Below, in pieces: positions 32,032-37,796 of a DNA stretch of 37,796 nt (positions are counted from its first letter, which is position 1; each line of letters opens with the position of its first letter). Source of the stretch: Bacteroidaceae bacterium (lineage in GTDB: Bacteria > Bacteroidota > Bacteroidia > Bacteroidales > Bacteroidaceae). The stretch is taken from contig JAGCJL010000078.1 of NCBI GenBank assembly GCA_017647975.1, forward strand, positions 1 to 37,796, in the 5' to 3' direction. A program made the position numbers and the translations under genes. The notes beneath the pieces are model-generated. The model did no database searches, had not been told where the DNA came from, and saw nothing but the letters and a program-made list of their open reading frames with translations.

Positions 32032-33294
32032 CTATTTCTTCCCAAAATTTTTGTCAATTTTTATTAACGCCGATACAAGGAATGTGATAACTGTACATAG
32101 CATAATCCAAATAAAGAATTTTTCATATCCAAGCCACTCTTGAATCTTTCCCGAAATCATACCCGGCAGCATCATGCCCAATGACATGAATGCTGTGGAG
32201 ATTGCAAAATGGGCTGTGGGGTATTTGCCTTGTGCAAAGTATATCATATATAAGGTATAGGCGGTAAAACCAAATCCATAACCGAGTTGCTCAATAAATA
32301 TGCAGCTGCCTATGATTGCAAGGTTGTCGGGTATGGCCATGCTCATATAGACATAAACAATGTCGGGAAGTGAAATGGCAATTACCATTGGCCATAACCA
32401 GAATTTAAGACCTTTACGTGAGATACATATTCCTCCGGCAATACCTCCGATAATAAGGCCTATGACACCTATCACACCGTTGATGAAACCTATATCGGCA
32501 AGGCTCAGTGCTAATCCTCCGGATTCGGTATCCATAAGGAATAGCTTTCCTATTTTGCCTAATTGTGCTTCGGGAAAGCGGAATAACAGTAGGAAAAGTA
32601 TTGTAGAAATGATACCTTTTTTGTTGAAATAACTTTTAATTATATCTCCAAAATTTGCAAAAATCTCTTTTATGCCGTTTGTCTTTCGTGATATGTCAGC
32701 ATCGGGTACCGGCATTGTCTTGCTGTGATAGAGGTAGAGTACAGCCATTATTGCAGCAATGGTAATGAATGTTGCACTCCAAGCCCATGTCTTGTTGCCA
32801 AAAATCTCTCCCAATCTGTTGGCAAGCATAACTAATATTCCTGAACTGAAAACAGTTGCAATGCGATAGAATGTATTTCTTATACCCGAAAAGAATGATT
32901 GCTTTTCTTGGGGTAAGGCAAGTATGTAAAAACCATCAAGTGCAATATCGTGTGTCGATGATACGAATGCTCCTATCATAAACAGAGATAATGTCAGGGA
33001 TAGAAAATTGTTTGATGGAATGAACATAGCCACTACAATGAAACACAGTGCAAGTAGCAGCTGCGATGTCATAGTCCATTTGCGTCGTGTTCCCATCATC
33101 TCTACAAATGGACTCCATAAAGGTTTTATTGTCCATGGAATAAGGAGGATGCTGGTATATAAGGCTATTTGAGCATTGCTGATACCCATGTCCTTATACA
33201 TTATATCCGATATTGATGTTATTGCATGGTAGGGTAGTCCTGAAGCAAAATATAATGTCGGAATCCAAAGCCATGCGTTGGTTTTCTTTAGCAT
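32032..33294 (-). CDS. PAT/AmpG-like MFS permease (MurT/AmpG type)
   Basis: 420 residues with 12 likely TM helices. The opening WIPTLYFASGLPYHAITSISDIMYKDMGISNAQIALYTSILLIPWTIKPLWSPFVE matches the AmpG/acetyl-CoA-transporter (PAT) N-terminal signature, and STHDIALDGFYI is the helix-4 motif of the same group. AmpG members import muropeptides, and the Tannerella MurT protein is reported to import MurNAc. Heads the minus operon permease, MurK-like kinase, FKBP lipoprotein. An amino-sugar or muropeptide substrate is therefore likely, but inferred from context. Its -7 box lies immediately downstream of the gdhA terminator. Confidence 0.85.
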   Translation of the reverse strand: MLKKTNAWLWIPTLYFASGLPYHAITSISDIMYKDMGISNAQIALYTSILLIPWTIKPLWSPFVEMMGTRRKWTMTSQLLLALCFIVVAMFIPSNNFLSLTLSLFMIGAFVSSTHDIALDGFYILALPQEKQSFFSGIRNTFYRIATVFSSGILVMLANRLGEIFGNKTWAWSATFITIAAIMAVLYLYHSKTMPVPDADISRKTNGIKEIFANFGDIIKSYFNKKGIISTILFLLLFRFPEAQLGKIGKLFLMDTESGGLALSLADIGFINGVIGVIGLIIGGIAGGICISRKGLKFWLWPMVIAISLPDIVYVYMSMAIPDNLAIIGSCIFIEQLGYGFGFTAYTLYMIYFAQGKYPTAHFAISTAFMSLGMMLPGMISGKIQEWLGYEKFFIWIMLCTVITFLVSALIKIDKNFGKK

Positions 33295-33330
33295 AATTGT
33301 TGTTTGTGTAAACTTTTAAAAAATATTTGG

Positions 33331-33338
33331 CGAAGATA
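33331..33338 (-). promoter_or_regulatory. -7 element of the permease-kinase-FKBP operon
   Basis: TATCTTCG on the minus strand, 37 bases before the ATG at 33294. The -33 position falls within the gdhA terminator stem and has no TTTG match. Confidence 0.45.
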
Positions 33339-33341
33339 CAA

Positions 33342-33368
33342 AAAAGAGTGGCTATTGGCCACCCTTTT
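33342..33368 (-). terminator. Terminator of gdhA
   Basis: Arms 33342-33352 and 33358-33368 pair with one mismatch (core gtggc/gccac, flanks aaaag/ctttt). On the minus strand it runs into TTTTTTG. It is 29 bases past the gdhA stop and overlaps the promoter of the next gene. Confidence 0.7.
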
Positions 33369-33396
33369 CTGATATAAATGTAGATTGTGTTCTTTT

Positions 33397-34731
33397 TTAT
33401 ACAATACCTTGTGCCATCATTGCTTTTGCAACTTTGAGGAAACCGGCAACATTTGCACCCTTTACATAGTCGATGTAACCATCTTCGCATGTTCCATATT
33501 TCACACAAGCACTATGTATGTTATGCATTATTTCGTGAAGCATTTCGTCAACTTTTGCACTGCTCCAGTTGATTTTGCCTGAGTTCTGGCTCATTTCAAG
33601 ACCTGAAACCGATACGCCACCGGCATTTGAAGCCTTTCCTGGTGCGTATAGAATCTTAGCTGCCTGGAATGTGTGTATAGCCTCGGGAGTAGAAGGCATG
33701 TTTGCACCTTCAGAAACAGCAATCACACCGTTTGCAACCAATGCTTTGGCATCATCGCCGTTGATTTCATTCTGTGTCGCAGAGGGTAGTGCAATGTCAC
33801 CCTTTTCGTTCCAAGGTCTTGTGTTCTCAACATATTTGCAACCGTACTTGTCGGCATATTCCTTGATGCGTCCGCGGCGTACGTTTTTCAACTCCATGAT
33901 AAAGTCGAGCTTCTCGCGGTCAATACCCTCTGGGTCATATATATAACCGTTGGAGTCGCTCATGGTTACTACCTTACCGCCAAGTTCAAGAACTTTCTCT
34001 GCAGTATATTGTGCAACATTACCCGAACCTGATATAAGGCAAGTCTTTCCTTCAACGCTCATACCACGTGTAGCAAGCATTTCCTGTAGGAAATATATGT
34101 TTCCGTAGCCTGTAGCCTCGGGGCGGATAAGAGAACCGCCGAACTCCAAACCTTTTCCTGTGAAAACACCATTGAATTCGCGTGTGAGTTTCTTGTACAT
34201 ACCAAACATGTAGCCTACCTCGCGTGCTCCTACACCAATGTCACCGGCAGGTACATCCATCTCTGGGCCAATGTTACGCCAAAGTTCTGTGATGAAAGCC
34301 TGACAGAAACGCATGACTTCGTTGTCGCTCTTACCTTTGGGGTTAAAGTCAGAACCACCCTTTGCACCACCCATAGGAAGGGTTGTGAGTGAGTTCTTGA
34401 AAGTCTGTTCAAAAGCAAGGTATTTCAAAATTCCTACATTTACAGATGGGTGAAAGCGAATACCGCCTTTGTAAGGTCCAATGGCATTGTTATGCTGTAC
34501 TCGGTAACCGGTATTGGTCTGTACCTTGCCATTGTCATCCATCCATGTGACACGGAATGTGAAAATTCTGTCGGGGATACAAAGTCTTTCAATAAGGTTG
34601 TATGCTTCAAACTCGGGATGTTTGTTGTACTCCTCTTCAATAGAGTTCAAAACCTCTTCTACTGCCTGAAAATATTCCGGTTCGTTAGGGACTTTTCTTT
34701 TCAGTGCCTCTAATGTCTCTGCTACTTTCAT
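33397..34731 (-). CDS. gdhA: NADP-type glutamate dehydrogenase GdhA
   Basis: 444 residues, the length of hexameric small-subunit GDH. It aminates 2-oxoglutarate with ammonia. Motifs are YKGGIRFHP (K88), the catalytic PMGGAKGGSDFNPKGKSD (K124), DVPAGDIGVGAREVGYMFG and the Rossmann ISGSGNVAQYTAEK. It is the main ammonia-assimilating enzyme in Bacteroides. Monocistronic, with a promoter at 34776-34783 and a hairpin at the end. Ammonia released by AguA/AguB upstream could be re-used here, a metabolic link only. Confidence 0.96.
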   Translation of the reverse strand: MKVAETLEALKRKVPNEPEYFQAVEEVLNSIEEEYNKHPEFEAYNLIERLCIPDRIFTFRVTWMDDNGKVQTNTGYRVQHNNAIGPYKGGIRFHPSVNVGILKYLAFEQTFKNSLTTLPMGGAKGGSDFNPKGKSDNEVMRFCQAFITELWRNIGPEMDVPAGDIGVGAREVGYMFGMYKKLTREFNGVFTGKGLEFGGSLIRPEATGYGNIYFLQEMLATRGMSVEGKTCLISGSGNVAQYTAEKVLELGGKVVTMSDSNGYIYDPEGIDREKLDFIMELKNVRRGRIKEYADKYGCKYVENTRPWNEKGDIALPSATQNEINGDDAKALVANGVIAVSEGANMPSTPEAIHTFQAAKILYAPGKASNAGGVSVSGLEMSQNSGKINWSSAKVDEMLHEIMHNIHSACVKYGTCEDGYIDYVKGANVAGFLKVAKAMMAQGIV

Positions 34732-34775
34732 GGTATGTTTGGTATGTTTCTTGTATTGTTATTTTTTCAATGTCG

Positions 34776-34783
34776 CAAAAGTA
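34776..34783 (-). promoter_or_regulatory. -7 element of gdhA
   Basis: TACTTTTG on the minus strand (exact TAnnTTTG), 44 bases before the ATG. No clear -33. The 34732-35087 gap is otherwise very AT-rich non-coding DNA with the two divergent promoters. Confidence 0.5.
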
Positions 34784-34973
34784 GTATAATAGTTTTGAAA
34801 AATGAAGAAAAGTAAGCATTTTTTTGTGTTTTGTTAGAAAAATATTATTCTATTGGCTTTTGTTTTGTCTTTTTTCTTTGTTTTTGGTGGTATTTGTGGA
34901 AAAATGTTTGCCACAGCTCTTTTTCGCGGTTTTTTGTTCTTAAAGTCACTCTGTTATGTAAAAAAACATTTAT

Positions 34974-35007
34974 TTTGCTATTCTTAATTTAAAATGAAGT
35001 ATATTTG
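34974..35007 (+). promoter_or_regulatory. Promoter of the modular secreted protein gene
   Basis: -33 TTTG at 34974-34977, 22-base spacer, -7 TATATTTG at 35000-35007 (exact). The leader would be about 75 bases, one of the longest in the window. Confidence 0.5.
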
Positions 35008-35087
35008 CAACCAAATTGCGAAAGTGGGACTTTTAGGTTTTGCTTTCGTAATCAAAATTAACGAGTATAAAAACTAAAAATATTACT

Positions 35088-37766
35088 ATGAGGAAATTAT
35101 TTACTTCATTATTTTTATTAGTTGCTATAATAGCTCAGGCACAACAGTTGCCGAATTCTTCTTTTGAAAACTGGAAGGGCAGTGCCGGTAATACATATCA
35201 ATCTAGCAATCCAGTTGGTAATCGTCAGCGTCCCGGTGATGAACCCTCTTCATGGAATGGTTCAAGTATTAACCAAGAGGTAAAAGTTCCGATTATTGGA
35301 AATCAGAAAAAAACAGAGACTTTAATTTTTAAGTCTACCGGTCGTAGTGGAAACGGTGTGAAGATCCAGAATAAATATGTAGGTGCTGCCGGTATTGGTG
35401 CTAACGCTCCTGGTTTCATAAACTTCGGTACTCCATGGGTATATGCTGTTACAGATATTGAATCTTGTGATGGCGGTGTTTATGGTGGTATGGCTTTCAA
35501 TAATCGTCCCGATGCCATAAAAGGCTGGTTTAAAAGAAGTGTTAACAAAGGTGATAATTCTTATATTATAGCATATCTCTGGAAAGGTACATTCACGAGC
35601 AGTATTTCCGGCGGTCAGAATATCAATGATGTCGATCGTGCTGTACTTGGGAAAATTGAAGATAGGTATGTTAGCAGTAAAGGAACGCTTATTGCAACAT
35701 GTGAAAAGGTCTTTTCTACAACAACGAATAATGATTGGCAGGAGATTATACTACCTTTGGAGTATGTTAATTCAACTGAAATTCCCGAAAAACTTAATGT
35801 AATTATTTCAAGTGGTGATTATTGGACACGTGGCAATGTGAAAGATGGCAGTACTCTTGAAGTTGATGATGTTCAGTTTGTCTATTACTCGGAACTTGCA
35901 TCGTTGAAGTATAATAATAAGAATTATTTCAAGAAAGATCAGACTGTATATGAAATATCCGGTGAATATGATGCGAGCAAGCTCTCTGTAACATCAAATG
36001 GTAAAGGTGCTACAATAGAAAAAAAATATGATAATGATCTCAAGGTGCTGACAATTACTATAAAAGGTAATGATTATGCGTCGAACAATAGTAATGTACA
36101 TGAGTATCTTATAAACTTTGGCAGCGACGAGCCTGTTGTTGGTCCTGGTGAGGATGGTCCAAAGGAACTTGGTGCCCAATTGACTTCGTTGGCTAATGCC
36201 GATGCGAATAAGACTTACGTTCTTTATAATGATCACTTTACTGCATATGCAATATTTGATCCAGCTTATTCATCAAGCAATGTGTGGACTGCAGAAATGA
36301 TTGGTGATTCAGGTCACCAACTTTCTAACGATGAATATTCGTATCCGGTTGATATAACCTCGCCTAATAGTTCTTGGGTAGTTAAAAAAGGTAATAATAA
36401 CAAATATTCCCTTTATAATGTAGGTGCTAAAAAGTATTTGACAACACCTGTGTTTGAGGATAATTTGGACTACTTCAAGTCTTGTACATTCTCTGATGAG
36501 GAGGTCTGGTTGACTGTTGCCGAACTTAGCGGTGGAAAATTTGCGTTTAGTGCAAGTGGTGGTGAAAAGGATTATATGTGTGCTGCACCACAATCGACAA
36601 ATTCACCGCTATCAGTTTATTCAATTAACGATAATGGTTCTGCTTGGCAGTTGATAGAAAATCCTAATGTTTATCCCGAGGGAGTAGAGCCTCCGACTGT
36701 TGAACCAACACCTCCTGCCGAGAGTGATGTGGATTATACTCCTAATCATACAGAGCAGAGAACTCATGCAAGCAGATTTGTTACATCAGTTTCTGTTAAT
36801 GGTGAACAATATTCATTGGAGGAGTATCAGAGGAAGGAGGCTTATCTTGATGTTACAGAAAGCAAGACTTTCATGGTGGAAGAAGGTGAGGAGATAACTT
36901 TCACTGTCTTAGCTGATAACGGTGGTTGGATGCATGGTTATGTTTACATTGACGAGGATAAAAATGGCTTCACAGCAGGTATCTCGGCAGACGGCTATAC
37001 ACCGACTGGTGACCTTGTAAGTTATTCTTTCTACAATAACGGCTCATCAAGCGATGAGAGCGGTTGTAACAGTGTAGGAACATCTCTTACCGGTGATGCG
37101 AGAAGTACTCTTTATTTGCCGAACTTTACAGCTCCTGAAACTCCCGGTATTTATCGTTTCCGTTTTAAATTTGACTGGTGTAATATTGATCCGGCTGGTA
37201 GTGAGGGTACCTATTTCAACAACACCTTTATGGGACATGGCGGTCAGATAATCGACTTCTTGTTGCAGGTTGGTGATGGTATTTCTCCAGAACCTGAGCC
37301 GGAACCAGAACCGGAACCAGAACCAACAGTAGAAGAGTTGGAGTTGGTAGATTATACACCTTCGGCTAAGGTGGGTTCTTTAAGTAAAATTGAATTGACT
37401 TTTAATCAGGATGTTGAACTTGGTGAAAAAGCCGGTAATCTGGAATTGATAAAAGGTATAAAGAATGTTGCAGAACTCTCTGTTTCAGTTGCAAACACTG
37501 TAGTAACTATCACCTTGGATAAGGAGATTACCGAAACCGGCAGTTATGTATTATACATCCCGGAGAATGCATTCAAGGCAAAAGAGAATGGCGGTACGAT
37601 AAAAACGACATTGAAGTTTGATGTTGATGAGCAGCTCTTGGGTATCGAGGATGTTTTTGAGAAACAAGAACAGGTTATCATATATGATCTATCGGGTCGA
37701 AGAATATTGAGGATAAGTCATCCGGGCATATATATAGTGAATGGTAAAAAGTATTTTATAAAATAA
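35088..37766 (+). CDS. Large modular secreted/surface protein (PCMD-like, GEVED-like, Ig-like, T9SS-like C-terminus)
   Basis: 892 residues. Signal peptide MRKLFTSLFLLVAIIAQAQ. Residues about 20-265 (LPNSSFENWKGS..PSSWNG.. to LEVDDVQFVYY) resemble the putative carbohydrate-metabolism domain PCMD, a jelly-roll found in Bacteroidetes surface proteins. About 270-345 is a small beta domain. Residues about 365-540 (YVLYNDHFTAYAIFD..WQLIENPNVYPEG) look like a ricin-type/lectin-like or plug domain, not recognised further. About 555-725 (DYTPNHTEQRTHASRFVTSVSVNG..YVYIDEDKNGFTAG..FRFKFDW) is GEVED-like. A PEPEPEPEP linker at 734-747 leads to an SbsA-like Ig domain (755-848). The last 35 residues (VIIYDLSGRRILRISHPGIYIVNGKKYFIK) resemble a T9SS sorting signal. 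Secretion and glycan or protein binding are likely; no catalytic motif is evident. Confidence 0.75.
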   Translation: MRKLFTSLFLLVAIIAQAQQLPNSSFENWKGSAGNTYQSSNPVGNRQRPGDEPSSWNGSSINQEVKVPIIGNQKKTETLIFKSTGRSGNGVKIQNKYVGAAGIGANAPGFINFGTPWVYAVTDIESCDGGVYGGMAFNNRPDAIKGWFKRSVNKGDNSYIIAYLWKGTFTSSISGGQNINDVDRAVLGKIEDRYVSSKGTLIATCEKVFSTTTNNDWQEIILPLEYVNSTEIPEKLNVIISSGDYWTRGNVKDGSTLEVDDVQFVYYSELASLKYNNKNYFKKDQTVYEISGEYDASKLSVTSNGKGATIEKKYDNDLKVLTITIKGNDYASNNSNVHEYLINFGSDEPVVGPGEDGPKELGAQLTSLANADANKTYVLYNDHFTAYAIFDPAYSSSNVWTAEMIGDSGHQLSNDEYSYPVDITSPNSSWVVKKGNNNKYSLYNVGAKKYLTTPVFEDNLDYFKSCTFSDEEVWLTVAELSGGKFAFSASGGEKDYMCAAPQSTNSPLSVYSINDNGSAWQLIENPNVYPEGVEPPTVEPTPPAESDVDYTPNHTEQRTHASRFVTSVSVNGEQYSLEEYQRKEAYLDVTESKTFMVEEGEEITFTVLADNGGWMHGYVYIDEDKNGFTAGISADGYTPTGDLVSYSFYNNGSSSDESGCNSVGTSLTGDARSTLYLPNFTAPETPGIYRFRFKFDWCNIDPAGSEGTYFNNTFMGHGGQIIDFLLQVGDGISPEPEPEPEPEPEPTVEELELVDYTPSAKVGSLSKIELTFNQDVELGEKAGNLELIKGIKNVAELSVSVANTVVTITLDKEITETGSYVLYIPENAFKAKENGGTIKTTLKFDVDEQLLGIEDVFEKQEQVIIYDLSGRRILRISHPGIYIVNGKKYFIK
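37289..37325 (+). repeat. Short Pro-Glu coding repeat
   Basis: About six copies of a cca/gag-type six-base unit (Pro-Glu) inside the modular protein, forming a rigid spacer between the GEVED-like and Ig-like domains. Slippage-prone, so copy number may vary between strains. Confidence 0.8.
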
Positions 37767-37772
37767 GACAAA

Positions 37773-37796
37773 ACGAGGCGGTGATCACCGCCTCGT
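37773..37796 (+). terminator. Terminator after the modular protein gene (window edge)
   Basis: 24-bp perfect palindrome (centre TGATCA, core gaggcggtgatcaccgcctc) starting 7 bases after the stop. The following U-tract lies outside the window. Confidence 0.7.

Noticed and set aside
37289..37325. Tandem repeat considered as a possible CRISPR-like or regulatory repeat
   Set aside because: It is in frame within a long gene and encodes a Pro-Glu spacer; there are no spacers or Cas genes.

Overview
The window looks like a chromosomal core region of a Bacteroidales bacterium (Bacteroides/Prevotella-like, anaerobic, host-associated). The evidence is consistent across the window. There are Bacteroidetes-type promoters (-33 TTTG-like and -7 TAnnTTTG, here often TATCTTCG) and no purine-rich Shine-Dalgarno sequences before the starts I inspected. 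Family choices are also typical of the phylum: a Dps-like thioferritin, S9B dipeptidyl peptidase IV, a PAT/AmpG-type transporter, an HU(CCDC81)-SPOR membrane protein, a PCMD-type secreted protein, and a Tgt without zinc cysteines. I see no tRNA, rRNA, CRISPR array, insertion sequence, prophage or integrase. Coding is dense and most units end in long hairpins.

Layout. 1-161: 5' end of an M3 metallopeptidase lipoprotein (minus). 353-2049: fabG and panB, divergent from one shared, overlapping promoter pair. 2124-3686: prs and a degenerate ThiE-like protein (minus). 3882-4394: thioferritin (plus). 4429-6911: minus operon DUF2148 ferredoxin-like protein, aguA, aguB, i.e. agmatine to putrescine. 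7254-10049: secreted M16 peptidase. 10320-11794: membrane LytTR regulator and purN. 12007-13338: alpha/beta-hydrolase lipoprotein. 13631-22449: a tight minus-strand run lon, tgt, LptF/G-type permease, DEAD-box helicase, gamma-carbonic-anhydrase-like protein, DPP IV. 22671-23660: lipid-kinase-family protein. 23694-24404: tRNA m6A37 methyltransferase. 24555-27121: aminopeptidase P and a GDPD-like lipoprotein. 27136-28647: HU-SPOR protein and zinc-ribbon FHA protein (minus). 28801-29874: APH-fold sugar kinase. 30109-33294: AmpG/MurT-like transporter, MurK/NagK-like kinase, FKBP lipoprotein (minus). 33397-34731: gdhA. 35088-37766: modular secreted or surface protein.

How the genes fit together. 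Much of the region is housekeeping: fatty acid and pantothenate supply, PRPP and purine synthesis, ammonia assimilation, protein quality control, tRNA modification and LPS transport. Around it sits an envelope and peptide-scavenging layer: M3, M16, DPP IV and aminopeptidase P peptidases, several lipoproteins, a probable amino-sugar/muropeptide uptake and kinase unit, and a candidate envelope-nucleoid link (HU-SPOR plus FHA). I found no obvious defence island or wholly new gene cluster. The least explained items are the HU-SPOR/FHA pair with its apparently leaderless GTG start, the ThiE-like protein before prs, the DUF2148 protein fused translationally to the putrescine genes, and the palindromic fabG/panB promoter.
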